DNA of 64,000 bases from Salinimicrobium catena (GTDB lineage: Bacteria; Bacteroidota; Bacteroidia; Flavobacteriales; Flavobacteriaceae): NCBI RefSeq assembly GCF_900102915.1, contig NZ_FNGG01000001.1, forward strand, positions 558,001-622,000, written 5' to 3'. Made by a program: the position numbers and the translations under genes. The first letter of the stretch is position 1, and the number at the start of each line of letters is the position of its first letter. Below the pieces are notes generated by a model. The model was not told the DNA's origin, made no database searches, and worked only from the letters and a program-made list of their open reading frames with translations. Below are positions 44,569-54,800 of the stretch, in pieces.

Positions 44569-47500
44569 TTGAAGCAGCCCAATACCTTTACCATTTATAA
44601 TGCATCGGCAGGTTCCGGAAAGACTTTTACCCTTGTAAAAGAATACCTGGCTCTGCTGCTTACCTCTAACAGACCCGACAGCTACAGGAACATTCTGGCT
44701 ATTACTTTTACGAACAAAGCCGTGGCCGAAATGAAAAGCCGTATCATAGAAGGCCTGCATACCCTGACCAATGAAGAAGGCCAAACCAGTCTGTTGACCC
44801 TTCTTGCAGAAGATACCGGCCTCACTTCCGAAGAAATAAGGACAAGAAGCCGGCGCATTTTAAAAAGCATTATTAACAACTATGCATCTTTTGAGGTGTC
44901 TACTATTGATGGGTTTACCCACAGGGTGCTGAGAACCTTTGCCAAAGACCTAGAACTGCCCCTGAATTTTGAGGTGGAATTGAACACCCAGGAAGTGTTG
45001 AATGAAGCTGTTGACCGGGTGATCAACCTGGCGGGGCAGGATGCAGCGCTGACCAAAGTACTGGTGAACTTTGTGTTGAGCAAAACAGATGACGATAAAA
45101 GCTGGGATATTTCGCGGGACCTGTTGAGTATAGCCAACCTGCTCACCCAGGAGACGAGCAGACCTTATCTGGAGCTATTATCTGGAAAAAATCTTGATGC
45201 TTTTAAAGCCCTTGGCGAAGAACTTAAAAAACATCTTAAGGAAGAAGAAGGTGCTGCCGTTAAAATAGCAGCTGATTTTTTTGAACTTATCAGATCCCGG
45301 GGAATAGAATCCACTGATTTTACGAGGGGTTCCTGTCCCAAATTCTTTGAAAAGATTGCCAAAAAAAATTTCAAGATCGACCTTCACCTGCAATGGCAGG
45401 AAAATATTGCTTCTCAGAACCTATATTCCAAAAGCCTTGCTTCCGGGAAAAAGGATGTGCTTGATGAATTGCAGCCGCAAATTGCAGACATGTTTGGGGA
45501 GGTTAAAAATCATATTCTCAGAATTCAGTTTTTAAAGGCTGTGGAAAAGAACCTGGTGCCGCTATCCCTGCTCAGCGCTATCCAAAACCAGATAGAGGAG
45601 ATCAAAAAGGAGAATTCCATCGTGTTGATCTCCGATTTCAATGCTACCATTGGTAAGGCGGTGAAAAACCAGCCGGCGCCCTTTATTTATGAACGCCTGG
45701 GAGAACGCTACCGGCACTATTTCATAGATGAATTTCAGGATACTTCTCAGCTGCAGTGGGAGAACCTTATTCCGCTGGTGGATCATACCCTTTCCGTAGA
45801 ACATATTCAGGAAGAGCATGGTAGTCTCACCCTGGTAGGTGATGCCAAGCAGTCCATTTACCGCTGGCGCGGAGGCAAGGCAGAGCAGTTCATGGAGCTT
45901 TGTGGTGAGAAGAATCCTTTCAATATAGAGGAAAAGAGGCTGGTGATGCTGCCTAACAATTATAGAAGTGCAAAAAATATCGTGGACTTCAACAACGATT
46001 TTTTCAGGTTTTCGTCCTCCTGCTTTGATCATGAGGCGCATCAAACCCTTTTTGAGAACAGTGGGCAGCAAAGCATTTCCGAAAAAGAGGGTTATGTAAA
46101 CCTCTCATTTATAGAAGCCGAAAATGCCGAAGAGGAAATGGAGATTTATCCGCAGCGGGTGCTGGAGATCATCAGAAACCTCGAGGCAGAAGGGGTGTCA
46201 AAAAGCAGTGTCTGCATCCTTACCCGCAGAAAAAAGGAAGGCATAGCCATTGCCAATTACCTGGGTGAAAATGATATTGCGGTCATCTCTTCTGAAAGCC
46301 TTTTGCTGAGCCGTTCTCCTGAAGTGAACTTTATTAATTCAATCCTAAAATACAGCCTGGATATTGCCGATAAAGAGCTGAGGTTTGAGATCCTCGATTT
46401 CCTTTTGAAAGGAAAGATCTCTACCGAAAATGATTTCAAATTCCTAACCAAAACCCTGGAACTGGAGGGACAGGCATTTTTCGATGCTCTAAAGGAGCAG
46501 AACATTCATTTTGACCTGGAGGTGCTTACCTCGCTTTCTGTTTATGAAGGTGTGGAATACATCATCAGGAGTTTTGGCTTGGTGAAGAGTTCAAATGCAT
46601 ACCTGCAATTTTATCTGGACTTTGTGTTTGAGGCTTCCAATTCCACAGCCTCCGGTATCTTCGAATTCCTTGAGCTTTGGGATCGCAAAAAGGATGATCT
46701 GAGCATTGTAGTGCCCGAAGGGGAAGATGCCGTGCAGATCATGACAATTCACCGGGCAAAAGGACTGGAATTTCCGGTAGTCATCTATCCTTTTGCCAAC
46801 AGCACCATTCAGGATACGGCCAGGGAATCTATCTGGATGAACCTTCCGGAAGGGCTGAGTTCCAATATTGGAGTTGCATACCTGAAGGCTTCAGAAAAAA
46901 TGAAATTCTGGGGAGGGGAGGCACCCCGATTGTATGAAGAGCTTTGCTTTAACAGTCAGTTGGATGCGCTGAATGTTCTTTATGTAGCTTTGACACGTCC
47001 TGTAGACCGCCTGTATGTGATCTCCAAAATGGAACTGGATAAAAAAGGACAGGAAAATCTAAAAAAGTTTTCCGGGCTCTTCATCTCGTACCTTAAACAA
47101 ATTGGAAAATGGACGGGGGAAACCGAGTATGAATTTGGGCAGACCCTTGCGCTGCCCGAGGTTGAGCCGCTTACCCGAAGTTCTGTTCCGCAGGAGGTTT
47201 TTTATTCATCCCCTACAGAATCCAACGGTATCTCCATTATTACCCGTTCGGGAATGTTGTGGAATTCCAAACAAAAATCAGCGATCGAAAAAGGGAACCT
47301 GGTCCACGAATTGTTCGCCCGCATCAATTCGAAAAAAGATATTGAGCAGGTGCTTTTCACTGCCAGGGAAGAGGGAATGTTCAAAGATCAGGATGAGGTG
47401 GAAATAGAGGAGTTGATCCGGGAAGTGATTCAGCATCCTGAACTGGAGGCTTATTATTCTGAGGATGCTGTAAACTATAATGAAAAAGACGTTTTCTCTG

Positions 47501-47703
47501 GTACTGGAGAGATCTTAAGGCCCGACAGGCTTAACTTCTGCGGAAATAAAGTGAGCCTGATAGATTATAAAACCGGAGCAGAGGATGTTAAACACGGCGA
47601 ACAGATCAATTCTTATGCCGCCGTTTTGGAAAAAATGGGATATGAGATCGATAGGAAATTGCTGGTTTACCTAAATAATGACGCCGAGGTGAGGATTGTA
47701 TAA
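44569..47703 (+). CDS. AddA-like UvrD helicase-exonuclease
   Basis: This 1044-residue superfamily-1 helicase has Walker A IYNASAGSGKTFTLVKEY at the very N-terminus, LAITFTNKAVAEMKSRI, HYFIDEFQDTSQLQW, LVGDAKQSIYRWRGG, MTIHRAKGLEFPVVIYPF and VLYVALTRPVDRLY. A C-terminal PD-(D/E)XK nuclease domain has PDRLNFCGNKVSLIDYKTG and GEQINSYAAVL. This is the AddA subunit layout for double-strand-break processing. The start is a TTG (44569): no ATG gives a complete Walker A, so the rare start is needed. The AddB-like partner is at 50736-53492, separated by kbl and ompA. Confidence 0.88.
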   Translation: MKQPNTFTIYNASAGSGKTFTLVKEYLALLLTSNRPDSYRNILAITFTNKAVAEMKSRIIEGLHTLTNEEGQTSLLTLLAEDTGLTSEEIRTRSRRILKSIINNYASFEVSTIDGFTHRVLRTFAKDLELPLNFEVELNTQEVLNEAVDRVINLAGQDAALTKVLVNFVLSKTDDDKSWDISRDLLSIANLLTQETSRPYLELLSGKNLDAFKALGEELKKHLKEEEGAAVKIAADFFELIRSRGIESTDFTRGSCPKFFEKIAKKNFKIDLHLQWQENIASQNLYSKSLASGKKDVLDELQPQIADMFGEVKNHILRIQFLKAVEKNLVPLSLLSAIQNQIEEIKKENSIVLISDFNATIGKAVKNQPAPFIYERLGERYRHYFIDEFQDTSQLQWENLIPLVDHTLSVEHIQEEHGSLTLVGDAKQSIYRWRGGKAEQFMELCGEKNPFNIEEKRLVMLPNNYRSAKNIVDFNNDFFRFSSSCFDHEAHQTLFENSGQQSISEKEGYVNLSFIEAENAEEEMEIYPQRVLEIIRNLEAEGVSKSSVCILTRRKKEGIAIANYLGENDIAVISSESLLLSRSPEVNFINSILKYSLDIADKELRFEILDFLLKGKISTENDFKFLTKTLELEGQAFFDALKEQNIHFDLEVLTSLSVYEGVEYIIRSFGLVKSSNAYLQFYLDFVFEASNSTASGIFEFLELWDRKKDDLSIVVPEGEDAVQIMTIHRAKGLEFPVVIYPFANSTIQDTARESIWMNLPEGLSSNIGVAYLKASEKMKFWGGEAPRLYEELCFNSQLDALNVLYVALTRPVDRLYVISKMELDKKGQENLKKFSGLFISYLKQIGKWTGETEYEFGQTLALPEVEPLTRSSVPQEVFYSSPTESNGISIITRSGMLWNSKQKSAIEKGNLVHELFARINSKKDIEQVLFTAREEGMFKDQDEVEIEELIREVIQHPELEAYYSEDAVNYNEKDVFSGTGEILRPDRLNFCGNKVSLIDYKTGAEDVKHGEQINSYAAVLEKMGYEIDRKLLVYLNNDAEVRIV

Positions 47704-47711
47704 AAGAAGTG

Positions 47712-47719
47712 TAATTTTG
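47712..47719 (+). promoter_or_regulatory. kbl -7 element
   Basis: TAATTTTG lies 8 bp after the AddA stop and 16 bp before the kbl ATG. Confidence 0.5.
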
Positions 47720-47734
47720 TAAAAAATCAAATAT

Positions 47735-48928
47735 ATGTACGGAGCTATAAAGGATTATCTTAAAGAAGAAATAGAGCAAATAAAAGAAGAAGGCCTTTTT
47801 AAGAAGGAAAGGATCATCACCTCTCCGCAGGGGGCAGATATTACCATTCAGGGAGGCAAGCAAGTGATCAACTTCTGTGCGAATAACTATCTGGGACTGT
47901 CTTCTCACCCCGATGTGATTCAGGCCGCAAAAGACACTATGGACACTCACGGATTTGGAATGTCCAGCGTACGATTCATTTGCGGAACCCAGGATATTCA
48001 TAAAGACCTGGAAAAGAAGATCGCTGATTTTTACGGTACAGAAGACACCATTTTATATGCCGCAGCTTTTGACGCTAACGGAGGGGTTTTTGAACCGCTT
48101 TTCTCGAAAGAGGATGCGATCATTTCAGATTCTCTTAATCACGCTTCCATTATTGATGGGGTAAGGCTGTGTAAAGCCGCCCGCTATCGTTACGAGAATA
48201 ATAATATGGAAGATCTTGAGCAGCAGCTAAAAAAGGCCAATGAAGATGGCGCACGCTTCAAGATCGTGGTGACGGACGGGGTTTTCTCCATGGACGGTTT
48301 GCTGGCTCCGCTTGACAAGATCTGTGATCTGGCAGAGAAATACGACGCTTTGGTCATGATCGATGAGGCGCATGCTGCAGGCTTCATCGGCGAGCAGGGA
48401 ATTGGAACGCTTGAGGAAAAAGGTGTTTTAGGTCGTATCGATATCATTACAGGAACCCTAGGTAAAGCACTTGGTGGCGCCATGGGTGGGTATACCACAG
48501 GTAAGAAAGAGATCATTGAAATGTTGAGGCAAAGGTCAAGACCATATCTTTTCTCTAACTCTTTAGCTCCGGCAATTGTAGGTGCCTCTATCAAAGTATT
48601 TGACATGCTCTCTAAGGATGACACACTGCGTAACCGTGTAAAGGAGAACACTGCCTATTTCAAAAAAGGAATAAAAGAAGCCGGTTTCGATATTATTGAT
48701 GGCGATGCAGCCATTGTTCCTGTGATGCTGTACGATGCCAAACTTTCGCAAACCATGGCCGACAGGCTGCTGGAGGAAGGCATTTATGTGATAGGCTTCT
48801 TCTATCCGGTCGTGCCAAAAGGAAAAGCCAGGATCAGGGTGCAATTATCGGCTGCCCATACCAGGGAACATCTTGATAAGGCTATAGCTGCCTTTAAGAA
48901 AGTAGGAAAAGAACTTGAAGTGATCTAA
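47735..48928 (+). CDS. kbl: Glycine C-acetyltransferase (2-amino-3-ketobutyrate CoA ligase)
   Basis: This 397-residue PLP enzyme of the alpha-oxoamine synthase family, here most like Kbl, makes glycine and acetyl-CoA from 2-amino-3-oxobutyrate in threonine breakdown. It shows [51 protein letters not shown] and the PLP Lys in [17 protein letters not shown]. Length fits Kbl (about 398). tdh is not adjacent. A weak hairpin lies at 48962-48995. Confidence 0.93.
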   Translation: MYGAIKDYLKEEIEQIKEEGLFKKERIITSPQGADITIQGGKQVINFCANNYLGLSSHPDVIQAAKDTMDTHGFGMSSVRFICGTQDIHKDLEKKIADFYGTEDTILYAAAFDANGGVFEPLFSKEDAIISDSLNHASIIDGVRLCKAARYRYENNNMEDLEQQLKKANEDGARFKIVVTDGVFSMDGLLAPLDKICDLAEKYDALVMIDEAHAAGFIGEQGIGTLEEKGVLGRIDIITGTLGKALGGAMGGYTTGKKEIIEMLRQRSRPYLFSNSLAPAIVGASIKVFDMLSKDDTLRNRVKENTAYFKKGIKEAGFDIIDGDAAIVPVMLYDAKLSQTMADRLLEEGIYVIGFFYPVVPKGKARIRVQLSAAHTREHLDKAIAAFKKVGKELEVI

Positions 48929-48961
48929 AAAATTAAGTAAGTACGCTTTAAAATGTATCTA

Positions 48962-48995
48962 TACCCCCTGCAGATTTAAGAAACTGTTGGGGGTA
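48962..48995 (+). terminator. Weak hairpin after kbl
   Basis: TACCCCC and GGGGGTA are separated by 20 nt, with an inner CAG/CTG pairing and an ATTTATTTTG tail. This could be a weak terminator. Apart from this and the ompA promoter, nothing is seen in 48929-49252. Confidence 0.4.
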
Positions 48996-49186
48996 ATTTA
49001 TTTTGAAAAATTTTTGAATTTGTAGGTAAAACCTTGCTTTTAGTGCATTCCCAAGCCAAATAACACGCTGTTCAAATGCTTAATTTTTTAGCAAAATTTT
49101 ATAAAAAATCTAATGAATTTTCAATATAAACCGCCGACTATCGCCAGCATACAAGGGTTTATTAAGAAAACTTTATTATATTGGGC

Positions 49187-49217
49187 TTTGTTAATAATAT
49201 TTTCCAGTATACTTTTG
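49187..49217 (+). promoter_or_regulatory. Strong promoter of the OmpA gene
   Basis: TTTG (49187-49190), a 19-bp spacer and TACTTTTG (49210-49217) match the Bacteroidota -33/-7 consensus exactly. The 35-nt leader fits a highly expressed outer-membrane protein. Confidence 0.75.
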
Positions 49218-49252
49218 TTTTAACTAACTAATTAAAAATTAAACTCTTCAAT

Positions 49253-50671
49253 ATGAAACATCTAAACAAATTTTTATTGGCTACTTTATGCATCCTGAGC
49301 TTCAGCACCATGCAGGCGCAGGATGAAGATAACCCTTGGGCTATCACCCTTGGAGTTAATGCGGTTGACTTCTATCCTACCGGTGAAGGTGAAGGAGGCG
49401 ACGTAACCAGTAGCACTTACTACAATGAATTTTTCAATGCTTCCGATCACTGGAACATCCTTCCGGCGCTTTCTAAAATATCTGTGGCCAGATATATTGG
49501 TGGAGGTTTCAATTTTGAACTTGCCGGATCTTTAAACCAGATCGACAAATTTGGAGATGAAGGTGTTGATGATCTTAGCTACTATGGAATTGACGGTTTG
49601 TTCAACTACAGCCTTAGGTCTCTTGCCGGTGACGGATGGTTTGATCCTGTTATTGGTGCCGGTGGTGGATACACCTGGATCGATGATGAAGGAGCAGCGA
49701 CTTTGAACGGAAAATTAGGATTCAACTTCTGGTTCTCAGATAACCTTGCATTAACCCTTCAGGCCATGTACAAGCATAGCTTTGACAATGATCAAATGCA
49801 CAAACACTGGCAGCACACTGGAGGGATAAAATTCGCTTTCGGTGGAAAAGATACAGATGGTGACGGGATCTATGACAAAGACGATGAGTGTCCAGAAGAA
49901 CCAGGACTTGAAGAATTCAACGGATGTCCAGATTCTGACGGTGACGGTATCGAAGACAGAAATGACGAATGTCCAAACGAAGCCGGATTGGCACAATTCA
50001 ACGGATGTCCTGACACTGACGGTGACGGGGTAGCAGATCCTCAGGATGAATGTCCTACTGAAGCCGGTACAGCCGAAATGAACGGATGTCCTGATGCTGA
50101 TGGTGACGGAGTGAAAGACAGCGAAGATGAGTGTCCAGATGAAGCAGGTCCTGCTGAAAACAACGGATGCCCATGGGAAGACAAAGACAATGACGGAGTT
50201 CTTGATAAAGACGACGAGTGTCCTGAAGTAGCCGGTACTGCCGCTAACAATGGATGTCCTGAGCCTACAGTTGAGGTGATCGAGGAGTTGAACGAGTACT
50301 CAAGAACCATTCTTTTTGACCTTAACAAGTCATCTATCCGTCAGGAATCAGAAGAGACTTTACAGTCTATCGCTGACATCATGAAGGAGTACCCACAAAC
50401 TATCTTCCATATTGAAGGACACACAGATAGTACAGGTAGCGCTTCTTATAATGAAAAACTTTCTAGAGAAAGAGCAGCTTCAGTACGACAGTTCTTAATT
50501 GAAGCCGGAATTCCTGCAAACCGTCTGACTTCTGAAGGATATGGTGAAACTCAGCCTATCGCTTCCAACAATACAGCTAAAGGAAGACAGGAAAACAGAA
50601 GGGTTGAGATCTCACTTGACAAGGAAAGAGAGATGAAAGAGCCTGCTGCAGAAGATACTACTGATATGTAG
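49253..50671 (+). CDS. OmpA-family porin with five TSP3 calcium repeats
   Basis: This 472-residue outer-membrane protein has a signal peptide (ending TMQAQ) and an N-terminal eight-stranded beta-barrel (about 25-195). Five thrombospondin type-3 repeats of about 28 residues follow (about 200-335), each with D.DGDG..D..DECP and a closing NGCP. The C-terminal OmpA domain (about 350-455) has [36 protein letters not shown] and [10 protein letters not shown] for peptidoglycan binding. The repeats would bind calcium and stiffen the linker. It has its own strong promoter and a terminator. Confidence 0.95.
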   Translation: MKHLNKFLLATLCILSFSTMQAQDEDNPWAITLGVNAVDFYPTGEGEGGDVTSSTYYNEFFNASDHWNILPALSKISVARYIGGGFNFELAGSLNQIDKFGDEGVDDLSYYGIDGLFNYSLRSLAGDGWFDPVIGAGGGYTWIDDEGAATLNGKLGFNFWFSDNLALTLQAMYKHSFDNDQMHKHWQHTGGIKFAFGGKDTDGDGIYDKDDECPEEPGLEEFNGCPDSDGDGIEDRNDECPNEAGLAQFNGCPDTDGDGVADPQDECPTEAGTAEMNGCPDADGDGVKDSEDECPDEAGPAENNGCPWEDKDNDGVLDKDDECPEVAGTAANNGCPEPTVEVIEELNEYSRTILFDLNKSSIRQESEETLQSIADIMKEYPQTIFHIEGHTDSTGSASYNEKLSRERAASVRQFLIEAGIPANRLTSEGYGETQPIASNNTAKGRQENRRVEISLDKEREMKEPAAEDTTDM

Positions 50672-50694
50672 GCCATACCTTAAATAAATCTTGA

Positions 50695-50724
50695 AAAACG
50701 CTCCGATTCATCGGAGCGTTTTTT
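50695..50724 (+). terminator. Terminator after the OmpA gene
   Basis: AACGCTCCGA and TCGGAGCGTT form a 10-bp stem with a six-T tail. Confidence 0.88.
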
Positions 50725-50735
50725 ATTTTTAAGGC

Positions 50736-53492
50736 ATGACTGCATTCATAGATCAGGTTTTAAACGAGCTCCTCGCCCGCGACACAAAAATTTCAAATTG
50801 TGCCTTCATTTTGCCCAGTAAACGTGCAGGGTCTTACCTGTTGCACCGGCTGGCCGGCATGGTAGAAAAACCGGTATTTTCACCAAGGGTGCTGAGTATA
50901 GAGGATTTTGCCCAGGAGATCGCCGGCTTAAAATCTGTTGACAATATTACTTCCCTTTTCGAATTCTATTCAGCATATAAAGATTGTACACCCCGGGATG
51001 AGGTCGAAAATTTTGAAACCTACTCGGCATGGGGGCAAACCCTGTTGCATGACTTCAATGAAATAGACCGCTACCTGATTGATTACAGGGCTTTTTTTGG
51101 GTATCTCTCAGACATTCAGGAGGTGAATCACTGGTCCCTGCAGGAGGATCAGACCTCCCTGATGAAGAATTACCTTTCATTCTGGAACAAGCTTCCGGTT
51201 TACTACGAACAGCTTCAGAAGCAGCTTGAGCGAAAAGGACTGGCCTACCAGGGAATGGTGTATCGTAGGGCTTCAGAAAAGATAGAGGATTTCATAATCA
51301 ACAACTCCGGTAAATATGTTTTTGTGGGTTTTAACGCCCTTAATTCCGCCGAACAGCTCATTTTCCAGCGACTGCTTGAGACCGGTCTGGGGGAAGTGTT
51401 CTGGGATGTGGAAAAGACCTTCTTTGAAGACAAACAGCATGATGTGTCGCATTTTATGAGGCAGTATGCGATCGAATGGGAATGGTACAGGGGGAAGCCC
51501 TTCGGGAAACTTTCTTCGGAATTCACTTTAGCTAAGAACATAGAAATGGCGGGAATTCCAAAGAACATCGGTCAGGCAAAATACGTGGGGGAAATACTTT
51601 CCAGTATGAATGAGGAGGACCTGCAGAGTACGGCTGTGGTTCTGGGAGATGAGTCGCTTTTGTTGCCGGTGCTCAATTCCCTGCCCCCAAACATTTCAGA
51701 AGTGAATGTCACCATGGGTTTTGCCCTAAGAAATGCGCCTGTAGCCTTACTTTTTGAGCACCTGCTCAAAATTCAGGCGGGGCACCAGGAGAAGTGGTAT
51801 TACAAAGATCTCACGACCATAATAAATCACCCGCTGATCAAAAAAGTGACCGGCGGGGGCTCAAACAGACTTTCAGAAAAGATCAAAAAGGAGAATCTAG
51901 TGTACCTCTCTTCAGAAACCATTTTTGAAAATGCATCGGGCTTTACTCTGGATCTGTACAGGTTATGTTTCCAAAGCTGGAAGAACGATCCGGAGATAGC
52001 TGTGGCTAATCTTCAGGAGCTGATCTACCTGCTCAGAACATACCTCGATAAGGACAAGGATAAGCTTACGCTTGAATTTTTGTACCAGTTCCATCTTTTG
52101 TTCAATAAACTGAACAACTTGCTGCAGGAATATACCCATGTCACCACCTTAAAATCCCTTTTTATCATCTTTAAAGACCTGGTTTCTTTACAGACGGTTG
52201 ATTTTAAAGGAAAACCTTTCTCGGGGCTGCAGCTTATGGGAGTGCTGGAATCCAGAGTGCTTGATTTCAAAAATGTCATTTTGCTATCGGTTAATGAAGG
52301 CGTGCTGCCTTCGGGAAAAAGCAGCAATTCTTTTATTCCTTTTGACCTGAAATGTGCATATAATTTGCCCACGTACAAAGAAAAGGACGCGGTTTACGCC
52401 TATCACTTTTACCATCTCTTGCAAAGGGCTGAAAACGTGCATTTGGTGTATAATACTGAAAGTGGGGGATTAAATGCGGGGGAAAAGAGCCGTTTTTTAC
52501 TGCAATTGGAAATGGAACAGCAAAAGCAGCACCAGATAAGCCAATTTTCGGTTGTGCCAAAAGTTCCGGCGATAAGCAAGGAACTGAAAGTAATTCCCAA
52601 AACTCCTGAAATGATGGCGAAGATCAGGGAGGTGGCTAAAAGAGGATTTTCTCCGTCGGCTCTTACCACTTACGTGCGGAATCCGCTTGACTTCTACAAA
52701 CAGTATATCCTGGGTATTAGAGAAAGTGAGGAAGTAGAGGAAACCGTGGCCTACAATACTTTAGGGACGGTTGTGCATGACACGCTGGAAAAATTCTATG
52801 AGCAATGGATAGGTTCAGAAATTACTGAAGAAGGGCTCAAAAAGGCCATTTCTGAAACCCCTTCAGAAATCAGCCGACAATTTCTGAAACACTATACTTC
52901 TGAACCACTTCAAAACGGAAAGAATCTGCTGATATACGAAGTAGCCAAACGCTATGTGGTCAATTTTCTGAAGTCGGAGATCAAGACTCTCGAAAAAGGA
53001 AATTCTATAAGGATCTTACAGGTAGAGAATAAACTTGAATGTTCCCTGCCCATTGAGGTGCTGGATTTCCCCGTCAACCTGAAAGGCACGGTAGACCGGG
53101 TGGATGAATTCAATGGCAAAATGAGGATCATTGATTACAAGACGGGAAAAGTGGAGCAGAACAAAGTAGAGATCGTGGAATGGGAAGATATTCACAGCGA
53201 TTATGACAAATACAGCAAGCCTTTTCAGGTGCTCATGTACGCTTATCTGTTACATCGCGAAAGACCGATCACTTCTGCTGCCGAAGCCGGTATTATTTCC
53301 TTTAAGAACCTGCAGAGCGGCTTCCTGAAATTTTACAAAAAAGACAAGAACGGCCGGGGAGCCTTTAAAGACCCCGATATCACACCGGAAACTTTGGGAG
53401 CTTTCCGGGAACAATTAATTAACCTGATCCTGGAGATCTGCGATCCGCAGGTGCCGTTTCAGGAAAAAGAAATGAAGCAATTCGCATGGTGA
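50736..53492 (+). CDS. AddB-like PD-(D/E)XK nuclease
   Basis: This 918-residue protein has an inactive helicase-like core (FILPSKRAGSYLLHRLAG in place of a Walker A, no GxGKT) and a C-terminal RecB-type nuclease domain (about 640-918) with YNTLGTVVHDTLEKFYE, VDEFNGKMRIIDYKTGKVEQ and the QVLMYAYLLHRERP helix. The C-terminus ends PFQEKEMKQFAW without the Cys cluster that holds a 4Fe-4S centre in Firmicute AddB. It is the likely partner of the AddA-like protein 3 kb upstream. Its last 7 bases overlap the next gene. Confidence 0.82.
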   Translation: MTAFIDQVLNELLARDTKISNCAFILPSKRAGSYLLHRLAGMVEKPVFSPRVLSIEDFAQEIAGLKSVDNITSLFEFYSAYKDCTPRDEVENFETYSAWGQTLLHDFNEIDRYLIDYRAFFGYLSDIQEVNHWSLQEDQTSLMKNYLSFWNKLPVYYEQLQKQLERKGLAYQGMVYRRASEKIEDFIINNSGKYVFVGFNALNSAEQLIFQRLLETGLGEVFWDVEKTFFEDKQHDVSHFMRQYAIEWEWYRGKPFGKLSSEFTLAKNIEMAGIPKNIGQAKYVGEILSSMNEEDLQSTAVVLGDESLLLPVLNSLPPNISEVNVTMGFALRNAPVALLFEHLLKIQAGHQEKWYYKDLTTIINHPLIKKVTGGGSNRLSEKIKKENLVYLSSETIFENASGFTLDLYRLCFQSWKNDPEIAVANLQELIYLLRTYLDKDKDKLTLEFLYQFHLLFNKLNNLLQEYTHVTTLKSLFIIFKDLVSLQTVDFKGKPFSGLQLMGVLESRVLDFKNVILLSVNEGVLPSGKSSNSFIPFDLKCAYNLPTYKEKDAVYAYHFYHLLQRAENVHLVYNTESGGLNAGEKSRFLLQLEMEQQKQHQISQFSVVPKVPAISKELKVIPKTPEMMAKIREVAKRGFSPSALTTYVRNPLDFYKQYILGIRESEEVEETVAYNTLGTVVHDTLEKFYEQWIGSEITEEGLKKAISETPSEISRQFLKHYTSEPLQNGKNLLIYEVAKRYVVNFLKSEIKTLEKGNSIRILQVENKLECSLPIEVLDFPVNLKGTVDRVDEFNGKMRIIDYKTGKVEQNKVEIVEWEDIHSDYDKYSKPFQVLMYAYLLHRERPITSAAEAGIISFKNLQSGFLKFYKKDKNGRGAFKDPDITPETLGAFREQLINLILEICDPQVPFQEKEMKQFAW

Positions 53493-54334
53493 TCATAAAA
53501 CAAAAGAACATTCCGCTTCCCGGAAAACACGGGAGGCCGGTAATTACCGACGTATTTTTTTCAGAAGAAGGAGAGAACAAACCCGTGCTCATTTTTTGCC
53601 ACGGCTATAAGGGTTTCAAGGATTGGGGCGCCTGGAATTTGATGGGTGAAGAATTTGCCAGAAGAGGTTTTCTGTTCATCAAGTTCAATTTTGCCTTTAA
53701 CGGCGGAACCCTGGAAGAGCCGATCGATTTTCCCGATCTTGATGCCTTTGGAGAGAATACCTACACCAAGGAACTCGATGACCTGGAAGTGTTGCTGGAT
53801 TGGCTCACTTCGGAAGATTCTCCATATTCCGAAGTGGCCGATGTTACGAATATTGGGCTAATGGGTCATTCTCGTGGCGGTGGTGTGGTACTTGTCAGAG
53901 CGGCTGAAGACAGGCGAATCAAGAAGCTGATCACTCTTGCGGCCGTGAGCGACTTTGGGGACCGATTTCCAAAAGGCAAAGAGCTGGATGCCTGGGAACA
54001 AAAAGGCATTGCTTACATTGAAAATACCCGAACCAAACAGCAAATGCCTCACCTTTTCGAGTTTTATGAAGATTTCAAGAGAAACGAAGAACGCCTTACC
54101 ATTTCAAGGGCGGCGAAAGAACTGCATATCCCGGTCCTGATTATCCACGGGTCTGCCGATCCTACGGTATCTATTCAAGACGCTCATGACCTTCATGATT
54201 GGATCGCTGACTCCCAATTGTTCGTGCTGGAAGGTAGTGACCATGTCTTTGAGGCCTCGCACCCCTGGAACCAAACTCACCTTTCTGATGCCCTTGGAAG
54301 AATAGTGGACAGGGTTACAGGATTTTTGGAGTAA
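53486..54334 (+). CDS. Cytosolic alpha/beta hydrolase
   Basis: This 282-residue alpha/beta hydrolase has LIFCHGYKGFKDWGAWN (oxyanion), GLMGHSRGGGVVLVRAA (nucleophile Ser), HGSADPTVSIQDAHD (Asp) and EGSDHVFEASHPW (His). It has no signal peptide. The start ATG lies inside the end of the AddB-like gene (7-bp overlap), so translation is coupled. The family contains esterases and peptidases; the substrate is unknown. Confidence 0.85.
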   Translation: MVIIKQKNIPLPGKHGRPVITDVFFSEEGENKPVLIFCHGYKGFKDWGAWNLMGEEFARRGFLFIKFNFAFNGGTLEEPIDFPDLDAFGENTYTKELDDLEVLLDWLTSEDSPYSEVADVTNIGLMGHSRGGGVVLVRAAEDRRIKKLITLAAVSDFGDRFPKGKELDAWEQKGIAYIENTRTKQQMPHLFEFYEDFKRNEERLTISRAAKELHIPVLIIHGSADPTVSIQDAHDLHDWIADSQLFVLEGSDHVFEASHPWNQTHLSDALGRIVDRVTGFLE

Positions 54335-54349
54335 GGTCGATGTAGAAAC

Positions 54350-54620
54350 AAAAAACCACCGCAAATGCAGTGGTTTTTGGTGGAGAATATCGCCCCGACG
54401 CTTCGGGGGAACCGATGAGCCTTTTGGCCTTAAATAGAGATATTGCAGGTATTCCTGAAAAAAGGGTATAAAAAAAACCACCGTCAATGCAGTGGTTTTT
54501 GGTGGAGAATATCGCCCCGACACTTCGGGGGAACCGATGAGCCTTTTGGCCTTAAATAGAGATATTGCAGGTATTCCTGAAAAAAGGGTATAAAAAAACC
54601 ACCGCCAATGCAGTGGTTTT
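54350..54620. repeat. Tandem 122-bp repeat made of tRNA-Ala 3' end plus terminator
   Basis: Copies begin at about 54350, 54472 and 54594 (period 122 and 121 bp); the third runs into the intact tRNA-Ala gene. Each carries the terminator stem AAAACCAC...GTGGTTTT and the tRNA acceptor end TGGTGGAGAATATCG. In copies 1 and 2 the T-arm is replaced by CCCCGAC-GCTT-CGGGG, and the sequence diverges after CCTTTTGGC into a shared 42-bp stretch. The copies differ at only a few bases. They could be remnants of integration at the tRNA 3' end or slippage duplications. The stem also serves as a terminator for the upstream hydrolase gene. Confidence 0.75.
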
Positions 54621-54697
54621 TGGTGGAGAATATCGGAGTCGAACCGATGACCTTTTGGCTGCCAGCCAAACGCTCTAGCCAGCTGAGCTAATCCCCC
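54621..54697 (-). tRNA. tRNA-Ala (anticodon GGC)
   Basis: On the minus strand the gene has a GGGGGAT acceptor 5' half, TAGCTCAGCTGGCTAGAGC D-arm, anticodon stem-loop TTTGG-CTGGCAG-CCAAA (anticodon GGC), T-arm ATCGG-TTCGACT-CCGAT, ATTCTCC acceptor 3' half, discriminator A and an encoded CCA. The G3:U70 wobble pair is the alanine identity element. A terminator hairpin follows directly (54594-54620). Confidence 0.95.
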
Positions 54698-54784
54698 GTT
54701 TGGAGTTGAATGATAAAATTCAACGGGGCAAATGTAATTAATTTATTTATACCAGTAAAGAGTTTAATTCTTTCTTATAAAAAT

Positions 54785-54792
54785 TATTTTTG
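54785..54792 (+). promoter_or_regulatory. -7 element of the GNAT-MATE pair
   Basis: TATTTTTG lies 8 bp before the ATG at 54801. The alternative GTG at 54792 falls inside it, so the ATG is the start and the leader is very short. Confidence 0.55.
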
Positions 54793-54800
54793 TGGTTTCT

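Noticed and set aside
49850-50270. DNA-level repeats in the OmpA gene
   Set aside because: They encode the TSP3 calcium-binding protein repeats, so they are not a separate repeat element.
54350-54620. Possible CRISPR array
   Set aside because: Units are 122 bp without variable spacers and contain tRNA and terminator parts.
54104-54669. Repeated short minus-strand frames in the tRNA-Ala tandem region
   Set aside because: They repeat the same peptide because the DNA repeats; terminator stems and tRNA fragments explain the sequence.
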